Assembly: GCA_021521415.1 (NCBI GenBank)
Contig: JAIQDT010009160.1
Location: 17,939-81,938, forward strand
Length of the DNA stretch: 64,000 nt
Reading direction: 5' to 3'
From: Bidens hawaiensis
Taxonomy: Eukaryota > Streptophyta > Magnoliopsida > Asterales > Asteraceae
The translations under genes were made by a program, and so were the position numbers. Numbering within the stretch: the first letter of the stretch is position 1; each line of letters begins with the position of its first letter. The notes under the pieces were generated by a model. That model worked only from the letters and a program-made list of their open reading frames with translations, searched no databases and had not been told where the DNA came from. This document shows, in pieces, positions 47,220 to 57,613 of the stretch.

Positions 47220-48220
47220 TGTCGGTCCCACTCTCTCTCGGATAACTCACTAAATAACTATCGTAACCCACACCTAATTGACGACAAGAAGGTTAACGAC
47301 ACTACTATACCGTGAAGAATACTACAGTATTAATGGCGGAAACATTAACACTCTAATTGTTGCAAACTGAACACAAAAGTAACAAACACACACAATAACT
47401 CAGAAGATTTCCATTTAATATAACGGAATATACAAACGAAAATCAATTAGGGTATAAATGTGGAATGTCAGGATCTTTAGCAGATTTCCGTACAGGATAT
47501 GGTCTGCAGTCAATAACTATTCTATCGCAGGTGTCAGGTGTGTTGTAGGCGTGCCCTAAAATATTCATTTTATAGGACTAGCCCTGACATATGAATTTCC
47601 ACTTTTAGAAACCCTAATCATTAATACATAATCAAACGTATAACAATAAATGCTAAGTGTAAAACAAGTCTTCGGGCAAGCTTTGCAGCATGTTTCTTTA
47701 TCGAGCAGACCAGATAACCATGAGTGTGCTGGGAAACAGTTATCCGGACAAACTTTACTTAGAATATATTCTTTAGAAAAAACAGTTAGCACACTTCAAT
47801 CCTCTTAACCATATCAAACTTGTTCTTTAGAGATCCATTCAACCTTTTGTTAAGTAAACAAAAGTGTGCTGGTAACACTGTAGCTTGCTATGAGTTGTAC
47901 CTTGCTCGGTAGAAGTATTTAAGTAATTTCCTAATCAACTTCCTTCAAGCATGCTGGGACCACTGTTTATAAAGAATAAACCTTGCTAGATTTACCAAAG
48001 GACATGATTTCAGCTTAGTTTAGTCAAGAGTTTGCTTGGAAACAAACCTTGCTTGACTTAGAAGAACAACCTTGCTAGACAAAGTGAACCTTGCTCGGTT
48101 TAACACTTAAAAGGAATTCTAGAAGATAACCTTTCTAGGAAAGCAAAATACCTTTCTAGGATAAGTAAAAACTTGCTGGGAAGCCTGAGCTTGCTTGGTT
48201 TCCATACTTAGCCATTTTCA
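47220..48220 (-). repeat. 5' LTR of element D with TTGCTCGR motif array
   Basis: Plus-strand start TGTCGGTCCC next to the PBS. The outer end is placed at TTTTCA (48220), where family-2 accessory ORF begins; that end is less certain. On the minus strand CTATAAAATG (47566-47575) is a good TATA box. Upstream of it (plus 47640-48205) are about 14 copies of a motif seen as AACCTTGCTCGG, CCTTGCTAGAC, TTGCTTGGA or ATGCTGGGA. That arrangement looks like an enhancer array in U3. Confidence 0.7.
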
Positions 48221-49205
48221 GAGAGGTTGAGAAGATTCCAATCTTCCTTTGGTATTTTTCTCATCCCAACAGATTGGTTTCTGAATCGTCTTGAAATTCC
48301 TAAACATGTTTACCGAAATCCAGTAAAGTATTATCAAAAGACTAAGAAGGATGTTGCAATAGGAAAATGTCTTAGTATTACTTATCTGAGTAATATTAAG
48401 AAGATTGGGATACATAGACTATTTGGAGTGCAGTACTTCAATAGTTTAATGGAGTTAAAAAGTTTGTCGTGGTTTGATGCGTATGATATTTGTTTGTATT
48501 ATGATTTGTTGTATAAACCAAAGGGTGGTCCGGTAAAAGAGATTTGGGAATTTATGGTAAAAGAGGCAAAACGTGGTTTCAAGAAATTGACACCTTAGTT
48601 GCCTAAGGTGTTCAAATCGAGAAATCGTAAGAATCCGAAAGGTGACTTGATTAGAACTTTGAGGCATATAAGACTAGATTCGCTTCGCATTATACCGTTG
48701 TAACCAATGGAACAGGATTTTCATCCTTACTTCCTTTGTTGGTCTTATTTGGCATTGACTGGTGAAGCGAGCATATATTTGAATTGTGGGAATGAAATGT
48801 ACAATGTGATACGAGTGAATGATCCAATGTGGTTGAAAACTGTTCTTTGAAAGATATTGAGACACTGCATGTGAATAAGATACAATGTAATGACGAGAAA
48901 ATTAAGACACAAGCGAACCAGTTTCAAAACGTTGTAGACTTATGCTTTGATAGGAAAATACATTCTGGTAGAGCATGGGAAACTAATTGGAGGACTATTA
49001 GTGAAGAGCAAGAGAAACTTGAAGCTGATTTGGAAGCTAATCTTAGAGATCGAGATATGGAGGCGTCATGGAATTAATTTCAATATAAAGACATGGGTGT
49101 GTCTAGGCCTACATCTCAACAAGGATCTACTATGTCGTCGTTTGATGAAGCAAGGACGGAGTATCTAAAAAGAGTTTTTGGAATGGATTTATGACCTAGC
49201 AATAT
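48221..49205 (+). pseudogene. accessory ORF C-terminal part (family 2)
   Basis: Plus-strand frame 48227-48598 encodes LEIPKHVYRNPVKYYQKT, DVAIGKCLSITYLSNIKKIGIHRL and GGPVKEIWEFMVKEAKRGF. It continues after stops as RNRKNPKGDLIRTLRHIRLDS, FHPYFLCWSYLALTGEASIYL, NVIRVNDPMWL and a charged helical end (48829-49077: EEQEKLEADLEANLRDRDMEA). I recognise no characterised domain. It ends just before a polypurine tract and LTR, as expected for an accessory ORF after pol. Its N-terminal part is cut by the D LTR, so D inserted into this element. Confidence 0.55.
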
Positions 49206-49495
49206 CCAAGGCGGAGTTTGTTAGAGCATTAATGTCTAATGCAAGGTCTAGCGTGCTAAATGTGTCATTTTTATTGTATAAGGGGCTAAAAATGTCATTA
49301 TTAGAAAGTGTGATGTGTAGTGTATAATCCGTAGGTTGTATAATCGTATACGGATGTATAAGCTTATACGCGGTCCAAAGCTTATACGTATGCACTGTAG
49401 CAGTATATATAGTCTTTGATCTTTATCATTTTGTAACAGTCGTGCAATAATTTTGATTTGTACTAACAGTGTTATATCAATATATCAGAGCTTAC
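49206..49495 (+). repeat. LTR of family-2 copia with PPT before and PBS-like site after
   Basis: PPT-like AAGGCGGAG (49209-49216), then LTR from TGTTAGAGCATT (49219) to about 49479. TATCAGAGC follows at 49483-49491, matching nine bases of the usual PBS. The LTR contains CGTATACGGATGTATAAG and CTTATACG repeats and a TATATATAG box (about 49408). Having PPT on one side and PBS on the other means it could be shared by two tandem elements. Confidence 0.5.
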
Positions 49496-49585
49496 AAGTG
49501 AATGTGTTGTTAATCCTTTACATTATTATTTCAAGATATTGTTCACTAGAGCAAATAATTAGTTAATCGGTCTGAATCATAACAT

Positions 49586-50766
49586 TTTCACGTAAATGAT
49601 GTCATGCATGATCTGGATCATGCGCTTTCAAAAAGATTATATTTTATATAAATGTTATTGTTTATTATATGTTATTTACTATTAATGATATATAAATATA
49701 TTAAACGTATTTTTAGTTTAAAATAAACATTTAAAGAAAATCTATTTATGTAAATTATAAGAATCTTTATAAATATTTAGTTAAGTATTTTTATGTATTT
49801 TTATTAATTAAAGTAATATTATTTATGACAAACCTTTTGATAAATAAAAGTGATAATAAAATTGATTATAAATAAATAACTTCCGCGAGAATACTCCCGA
49901 TCATCATCAAAATTCCCGAGTCTCTATCTAGTTTTAGATTCATATTTAATTCCCGTAATTATTGTAATTAGGATTTCTCGTCAGTATTTCTCAAAGAACT
50001 AGATCTACCTTTATGTCTTAACGAATCATATCACTCTCTTAATTGCTAAGGTGAGTATTTCACTCCCCTATTTTACTAATTTTTATATTTTGGGGACATA
50101 TGCCTAACTTAGATACTTATTATTATTATCCACATTAGCAACCGTTATCCTTGTGTGTATATCAGTTTATGCCTAGCTTGCTATTTGCTTACTTACTTTA
50201 TTTGAATGCATTTGGACAGGTCATCATTATAGTATGATCATACGACCGTCATAGTGGCCGGCATCTAATCACATGACATGGTTTCACCGACAACTCATTT
50301 TTGGTAACCAATGACTGATTCGCTTGGCATGGTTTAGCCCTATCTTTATTATTTGGTTGAAATTTTTATGTACTATGGCTAAACTGTTTATCTCACAGGA
50401 ACAGTTTTCATTTTTCTTTATTTAGTTTATTATCACTTAACTGGTGTTTTACTCACTCAACGTCATGTTGACAAAATTTTGTATTTTCAACGCGTATCCA
50501 GGTTACCGTATGATTTGATTGATTAGGATCTATTGAAGAAAGTTAGGGTTTATTATGTTGGAGGGAAGATATCAAGATTTAGTGTGAATTGAACTATCTA
50601 TTGTCTTATTTGTTTTACTTATGGATTGGCGTATTTGCTTATTTAGATTTTGTTGGAATTTCTGAATTTAATTAATAGATATTGTCTCGTTGCATGATAG
50701 TAACTTGAAAACTGTGAAAAATCCGCTCACGCCCCGACATTTTCGATTTAGGTTGAGGTGTGACAG
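49586..50766 (+). repeat. probable solo LTR, gypsy-like, degenerate
   Basis: No coding content. The layout resembles the B LTRs: an AT-rich first half, then GCTAAGGTGAGTATTTCACTCCCC (compare the B LTR segment with AAGGTGAGTTTTTCACACCCC) and an end with CTCACGCCCCGACATTTTCG...GGTGTGACA. The left end is a guess and I could not find a target duplication. Confidence 0.4.
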
Positions 50767-51689
50767 TGTGTAGTAATACCGATATGAGGGTTAAGACCTA
50801 AGTATTCTGCTTTATTTTCTTGGTTTTCGTACAAGCCTTGGATCTTCTCTGCGTATACAATTTCAACTTTATTTTCTTGGTTTTTCATACAAGCCTTGCA
50901 CAAACGTGTAAAAGTCATGTATCGAATTCGATGTTAAGGCCCTGTACAATTTCTACTTATTTTACCTTTTTATTTTATTAAAATGGAACCTTATCTGCGT
51001 GTATTAATACCGATCTTAAGGGAAAATTTTAACCTTTACAGTTCTTTTGCTTTGTTATTTTTGCATGAGCCACAGCTAATCGGTTTAACAAAGGTAAAAT
51101 GGCATACATGTTAAACTGCACTGTATGAAATATAAAATTGTGTCAGAAGATGGGGGCCACATATGATTTGTGCTTAATTGAACCAATTAATCATATCACA
51201 TAAATTTCTGAAAAATTTGTTGATAAGGTTTAAGTGGACAACAATTTCAATGACTGACTTAACACCAGTCATAATAACGCTGAAATATAAAACTGTGATA
51301 GAAGGGTGATTTGGTCAAATATGATTCCCTACTCAAACTCAAAAAAATATGTATTTGCTTATGTTTGTAAATATTTTGGAATTTATGTTGCTTTTGTCAT
51401 TTTCTATATTTATTAAAACCAACAAAGATTTTCCTTTTCTAAGTTATTTTCGACTCTAGATGAATGGGTTACTATCTACTAGGATGAAATACCAGGAATG
51501 ACAAACTAAGTCGTTGTTCCTAACATATTAACAAAGGGCTAAACGATATTTGGTATATCAAGGTCATTAATTCAGACTTGATTTTATCAATAACTGTTTT
51601 CAAAATGAAATTTAAGTCATATATGTTCATTCAAGGTCAGTAATTTAAACTTTTTTGAATTCGAAAGTGTGAATTTTACATGTTGGATA
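50767..51689 (+). other. post-pol noncoding spacer of family-2 copia
   Basis: Noncoding. 51155-51345 is alignable with 58735-58915 in the next element: shared ATTTCTGAAA, AAGGTTTAAGTGGACAACAA, CAATGACTGA, TATAAAACT and GATTCCCTACTC in the same order. In both cases the block sits between pol (or where pol should be) and the motif-rich promoter. Confidence 0.55.
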
Positions 51690-52784
51690 TGTACTTTTGA
51701 CATATCCGGCGTATAGGTTTTCCAACATATACGGCGCATAAGTATTACACATATATGGCGTATATGTTTTAATGTAACATAAACGGCGGATAAGTGTGCA
51801 CTATATATACAGTCATCTTATACGTTGTACTCATTCATATACGTTTGTTTCCATATCCGTGCATTTGTCTCTCTCTAGAACTTTTTTAAAATTTGTTTCC
51901 GGATAAACACATACGTGTTCAATACAGTGATTCACTCATTGTATTGATCTTAAAAGGTATTTTTCATTAACTATTTTTATGTTATTTCCAGGGTTTGACG
52001 AAGTGTATAGATCTGGATCTGAATCTGTTAACTGATCGATGGTTGTGACTTAGTCATATGATCTGTGATGATTTTAAACGATATGTGGTTGAGTATATAC
52101 AGGTTTTAGTATCTGGTTTTTGCTGAAATTGTATTTTGTTCAAATCTAGATCTGAACAGAACTGGGTTCATTGGTTTACTGAGTTAAACCTTCAATTGAT
52201 TGTTTGGATAGGTTATTTGGTATTGACATAAGTTGAAAACAACATCTGATTAAACAATAGATGCTTCTGATCAGTGAGATTGAAAAATGACTATTCAGTT
52301 GTGCGTATTTGACTTATACGCCATATAAGTCATTTTTTGACATATACGGGTATAAGATCAATGACATATAAGTCGTATAAGTCTATTTTTGACTTATACG
52401 GATATATGGTTATTGACATATACGACGGATAAGTCTTAATTGAATTATACGGCATATAACATCACTTATACGTATATCTGAATTTATAAAACTTATTGGA
52501 ACATATCCGCTGGTTTATACATATATGTTTAAAAATACTTATACGGGTTATACGGGTTTGATAATATATACGGAAAAAAACTTATCCTTGTAACTTATTC
52601 ATACATTGAACATATCCGTAGATCATACTTATACAGGAAAACTAACATATACGAGAAATAAAATTTATCATTGGAACTTAATCATACATTGAACATATCC
52701 GTAAATCATACTTATACGGGGAAACTGACATATACGGGATTTGAACTTATAATATTGAAAATAATTGTTTTTGATTAGTTGTTA
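51690..52784 (+). promoter_or_regulatory. putative accessory-ORF promoter and 5'UTR intron (family 2), TATACGG motif array
   Basis: At 51700-51790 are four to five copies of ACATATCCGGCGTATA / ACATATACGGCG(C/T)ATA. A TATA box TATATATA (51802-51809) follows, then a CT-rich leader. A possible splice donor AAG/GTATTT is at 51957 and acceptor TTTTTGATTAG at 52778, seven bases before the ATG (52785). The putative intron (52310-52740) contains about 20 more CTTATACGG/ACATATACGG units. Related motifs fill the LTRs of this family (49340-49390, 55080-55150, 63860-63930). Confidence 0.5.
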
Positions 52785-54580
52785 ATGAAGATGGCTCAAA
52801 CAGTGAAAGATACAAATCCAATGGATAACATTTGTGCATATCTTGAGATGGAGGACAAGAAAGAACAACATTTCAAAACGATCATTCCAATTTTATTGCG
52901 TCCGAGAATCTATAAGGCTATTAGTGTTCGATGTGATCCTTACAGGAATGTTGTTGCTGAATTTTGGAAGAATGCAAAGGATTGCGGTTCAGAAATCAAT
53001 TCAATGGTACAAGGGGAGAAGGTTGTAGTGTCAGATAATGTGATCATAAAGATTTTAGAGTTTGGAGATGCTGAAACGGATCCAGATACTTTGGATGAAA
53101 GACTTGTTAAGGGATGTTTGGTTAGAACGGGGTATCAAAATGACATCAACAAAGGGCCTTATCTAAAGAAGGTTTTGTCAAGACCGTACAAGTTTCTAGT
53201 GCATGTTGTTTTATAGTTTTTCGGGCACATGAAAGGTGGATATGCGGAGATATTCGACTACCAGATTTGCGTTATTGCCTCTTTGAGTTTGAACTTAAAG
53301 TTTAACTTTTCAAAGGTGATTTTCGACTACATGAAACATTAATTTGGAAAAGAGAAGTGGTAAATGTACCAATAATTTATACAGTAGATCATTGATGATC
53401 ATTTTCCTGGATTTAATAAGATTGGTAATACGATGCATTTGTCACATATGGCGGGGAATAACTATGATAAATTGGCATCATACAAAAGAAAGGCTGGAGA
53501 AGATATTCCTAAGTCTCGTGGATTATTTGGTCATTTGAAGAACGATGAATATGTTGCACCTGAGGGTAACAACTGGAGGAATGACAACAGCGATTCTAAT
53601 CGTGAGAATGAAAACAGAATTATGGAAATATTTAGAGTTGTTGGTGGAAGCAGGTGGTTCGTGAAAACTAAAGATGAAGTTGTTGTAGAATCACAGAAGG
53701 GGAAACGTAAACAAAAGAACCCGATCATGGTTGAGGAAATTACTCCAAAGGCTACTCCTGCTGTAGAACAACATGTATTTTCTGCTACTCCTAGGAAAGA
53801 TGATGAAGAAACTAAATCTGAGACTGAATTGAAGAAAAATATTTATGCCGATCCTCGTGTTATGTTTGAACTAAGAAAACAAAAGAAACGTAAGAGAACA
53901 TATGAGGAGTCTGATAAAACATTTGTGCCTGATATTGTAAATGCAAAGAAAAATAAACTATCGAGGGATGTAAGCACATGGCTAAACGTGCTACATCAGC
54001 AATGAAGCTTATAGATGAATTTGATGAATCAGACCCTGAGTGGGAGAATATTGTTGATCCAGTGGTTGAAGTTGGGAAGTTTATTCCAGAAATGGATATT
54101 GAAAAGGAACCGGCTGTGGATTTGGGTCATGATGATAGTATTATGAAAAAACACCCGAAGTACAAGCGACTCCGTCACCAAAGAAGGCTACGCAAAAGGA
54201 ACTCCAAAGTTTACTTCACAAGGTCAATCAATTTGGAAGTTTTCCTGACTTTGATGCTAATATATCTTTAGATGGACCATCCAGACAAGAGTTTAATCAA
54301 TTAAAGGGTCCTGTGGAGGAACAAAATGTTCACATTAAAATTTTATTAGAAGAAAATAGCAGATTGAGACCAGATATTGGGAGTTAAAAGCGAAGTTGGT
54401 TTATAGTGAAAGAACATGATTTGTACAAGCTAATTTTTAAACTAGCACATGAAGTATTTCGTGAATATCGAAGAAAAGTCGGGAATCTGTTTATTGTCTG
54501 AAATAGAAAGGACGGATGACACAGTATTTGAGAGAATGTTTGAGATGACAGAGTGAAGACAATCAGGACCAAGCAATATC
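52785..54580 (+). pseudogene. accessory ORF (family 2)
   Basis: Start ATG 52785 (MKMAQTVKDTNPMDNICAYL), preferred over the upstream TTG. The 144-codon frame to 53216 holds FWKNAKDCGSEINSMVQGEKV, VVSDNVIIKILEFGDAETDP and GPYLKKVLSRPYKFLVHVVL. After a TAG the same frame goes on with KFNFSKVIFDYMKH. Frame 53433-54005 is charged, with GKRKQKNP and KKRKRTYEE basic stretches (possible nuclear signals). The frame near 54200-54390 has a coiled coil (VEEQNVHIKILLEENSRL). It ends just before the PPT at 54582. Similar in plan to the family-1 ORF at 6049-9349. The biochemical role is unknown. Confidence 0.6.
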
Positions 54581-54581
54581 T

Positions 54582-54690
54582 AAGGGGGAGTTTGTTAAAA
54601 CATAATGTCTAATGCTAGGATCTTGTATTTGTACTAAAAATTGTAGGGTTGTTCATGAACTATAGGCGACCATAATGTGTAGAAATCAGA
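54582..54690 (+). repeat. PPT and start of 3' LTR of family-2 copia, truncated
   Basis: AAGGGGGAG (54582-54590) is a clean polypurine tract. The LTR begins TGTTAAAACATAATGTC at 54593 and is the plus-strand counterpart of the end of the minus LTR at 55231. It is replaced somewhere between 54640 and 54790 by the leader of an oppositely oriented element. Confidence 0.6.
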
Positions 54691-54792
54691 GGTTTTTGAC
54701 AGTGTAATATTGTTAAATTTTGGAATCAAGGTGATAGGTATGACATTGTTGATAAATTCTTCAATTCTTGCATTAGGTAGTACGAGCCAATA

Positions 54793-55231
54793 CTATGATA
54801 CCACTTGAAAGAACGTGTACGTTTAGGATCGATACACCGACTATACAATCTACTCTTCAACATAATGAGCGGAATTTGTTAAGAGATAAGATACACAAGA
54901 TAAATTCACCTATATTGCACGTTATGTTACATGAAAGCAGATCTCAGTACAACGATTATGACAACTTTCAGCACAATACAAAATCTGGAAATCTAGACAA
55001 CTAATGAGACTGGACGGATATGTCTATATATATATATATATTGACAAACATATATACATATATATACATTGACATATCCTCCGTATATGTCATATATAGA
55101 GTATATGTACATATATGCCGTATATGTGCATATCCACTGAATATGACTTATACGACCACTATACATTAAAACCTATTTCCAACACTGTTTTCAGTACATA
55201 TACATGATCCTAGCATTAGACATTATGTTCA
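54793..55231 (-). repeat. 5' LTR and PBS of a family-2 copia in minus orientation
   Basis: On the minus strand the LTR runs from TGAACATAATGTCTAATGC (55231) to ACACGTTCTTTCA (54806), followed by TGGTATCATAG (PBS with one or two changes). It contains a (TA)n run and repeated CATATCCG / CATATACGG motifs at 55020-55150. It forms a head-to-head inverted pair with the LTR start at 54593. A second copy of the same LTR is at 63644. Confidence 0.65.
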
Positions 55232-55236
55232 ATATT

Positions 55237-57613
55237 AATCATGAATACAATGCCCCATACGTGCCATAGCGGAACAATGTTGTTGAAAGGAGAATAGCAC
55301 CATAATTGAGGCGGCTAGAACTATGTTGGCGGATTCTAAGCTTCATGTTCAATTTTGGAACGAGGCTGTTAATATTGCTTATTATATATTGAATGGAGTT
55401 CTCACTATGGAAATGCTCAAAAAGACAAGCTATGATTTGCTTAATAACCTTAACCCAAAACATCAATTCCTCGAACCATTTGAGCGTCCTAGAAAAATTG
55501 AAGATAGATGCGGGTAAAATTGAAAAGAACGCGATAGAAGATTACTTTCTTGGGTATGCGTCACCTAAGAAAACGGTGTTCAATTTCTCATCTGGGTGTG
55601 TTGAAGTGTGGTTCATGTTGATTTTCAAAGGTACACCACACCACCTACTGGCAAGGGATCTAATTGAATGTTTGATTATGATGATCTATTTAATACTTTC
55701 ACTCACTCGGTTGATGTACAACAAGAAGGTTTGATTCGTGCTTATCTTAAGGAAGAGTCTTGTCTAAATCAAGATCTTCTATTTATAAAGATCCAGTTGT
55801 ACCTGATTAAACCGAAGTTTCAGATGATGTTTTGATTTCATCTAATGATGTCGAACTTTAAGATTGTTCCTCCACATCCTTTGTTGAGTCTCATCATATT
55901 CATGAGATACAAGTTGAAGAAGCTTCCCAACCTTTGAATGCTGAATCGGTTGAAGAAAACGTCACCAATCTACAAGACAGTTGTTAAAGTTCCTAATAAT
56001 CAGACTTTTCGGATTAATTTGTATCATCCTCGGGACAACCTCATTGGTGATGTAAATGAGGGAGTTCGTATGTGAAGACGAGTTGCTAATATATGTGATG
56101 ATAAGTTATGGTGTGTTTATGCTACTTTGGAAGAATCGGGTGTCATGAGCATCACCCGATACACTTGTCTTTTTCCCAAATTAAACTGACGAGTGTTATG
56201 ACGGTGTTTCAAGAACCATCATGGATAGAAGCAATGCAAAAAAGAATTGCAACAGTTTGATAAAGTGGGTATTTAAATGAAAAAAGGATGATTGTGGGGT
56301 AATCATGAGGAATAAAGCACGATTAGTTGTCTAAAGGTTTAATTAAATAGAAGGCATAGATGACACCGAAGTGTATGCTCTGGGTGCTCGACTGAAGGCT
56401 ATTCGAATATTTTTTGCCGATGTAGCTTTCAAAAACTTCAAAGTTTATCAAATAGATGTTAAGAGTGTGTTCTTGAATGGCGAAATTCACAAAGAGGTGT
56501 TATGTGAAGCAGCCTCCTGGTTTTGAAGGACCTGACTATCAAGAGCGTGTTTTTCTATTTAACAACACTCTTTATGGTCTTCACCAAGCCCCAAATGCCA
56601 TGTATAGCTTGTTGGTTGACCATGTGATGGATAGTGGCTTCAAACGAGGGACCGTGGATTGTACCCTTTTCTACAAGACTGCGGAATATGATATCCTCAT
56701 TGTCCAGATTTACGTTGATGATATCACCTTTGGCTCGACAAATGACAAGTTTTGCAAGGAATTTGAGAAGATTATCGAAATGAGTTCGATGGGAGAGATG
56801 AGTTTCTTCTTAGGGTTGCAGGGTCAACAGTCTGATTCTGGAATTTTTATTCATCAGTATGTAATTGACATCTTGAGCCGATTCAAGATTACAGTCGGAA
56901 AAGTCCCTTCTACTCCTCTTCATATGGGTTACATATAGTCACCCGATTAATCGGAATATATTGTTGATCTGACCCTCTATCGAGCTATGATCGGTTCGTT
57001 GATGTACTTTTCATGTACCAGGTATTATTCAAGTCCCCAAGTGACTCATATGGCGGTTGTTAAGCGTATTTTCAACCATTTGATGGGTAATCATTACATC
57101 GGGTTATGGTATCCTAAGGATAATAGCTTTGAACTTACGGCTTAATACATATTCAAACTATGGAGGGCGCAAGATTAACTTTAAGTCTGCCACAACATGA
57201 TGTCAATTCTAAGTAAACCGGATTGTTTCATGGAAGTGTAACAAGCCGAGAACGGTGTTTACTTTAACCGCTGAAGTCGGGTAAGTGGCAGCCTCGAGTT
57301 GTTATTCACTGGTTTTATGGATCCAACAACATTTGCGGGATTACGGTTTGAGGTTGCTTACTACTCCCATATTTATTGATAATCATGCAGCAATATGTAT
57401 TACTAAAAACTCCGTTGACCACTCTAAAACAAAACATATTGAAACTCGTTATCATTTTATCCGTGACTGCTATGAAAAGAAATAAATTAGTCTCGAAAAG
57501 ATTCACACGGATTTTTAGAAAGATGATCTTTTTACCAAAGCAATTGACAAAATGAGATTTAATTATTTACTTGGTTTAAAAACTTTGAAAGAAATTCAAG
57601 AGATCGGTTAATC
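55237..57613 (+). pseudogene. copia integrase C-terminus, RT and RNase H (family 3)
   Basis: Begins inside integrase (NNVVERRIAPIIEAARTM with the catalytic Glu region; FWNEAVNIAYYILNGVL), then IN C-terminus in broken frames. RT: IDVKSVFLNGEIHKEV (frame change), KQPPGFEGPDYQERVF, LYGLHQAPNAMYSLL, catalytic QIYVDDITFGSTNDKF (about 56710-56755), SFFLGLQGQQSDSGIFIHQ. RNase H: MAASSCYSLVLWIQQHLRDYG, IFIDNHAAICITKN, HSKTKHIETRYHFIRDCYEK. Ends near 57610. The YVDDI.FGST style matches element D, so the same broad lineage. Many stops. Confidence 0.8.

Larger units (their letters stand above)
6049..48220 (-). mobile_element. large Sirevirus-like Ty1/copia element D (host of the nest)
   Basis: Minus-strand element split into 41685-48220 (5' LTR, PBS, gag, protease, integrase), 19578-22339 (RT, RNase H, noncoding) and, by inference, 6049-9878 (accessory promoter and ORF). 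The middle join is firm: the TGATT duplication flanks element B and the linker reading resumes on either side. The last join rests on strand, order, the one-mismatch duplication around A and the same TTGCTCGR motif on both sides of A. The RT motif YVDDIIFGST and long gag fit Sirevirus-like lineages. No 3' LTR is visible; it would lie beyond the E junction. Confidence 0.65.

Noticed and set aside
48227..48598. Host gene fragment (PKHVYRNPVKYYQ protein)
   Set aside because: Its position just before a polypurine tract and LTR, and stop-ridden continuation, make an element accessory ORF more likely. Capture from a host gene is not excluded.
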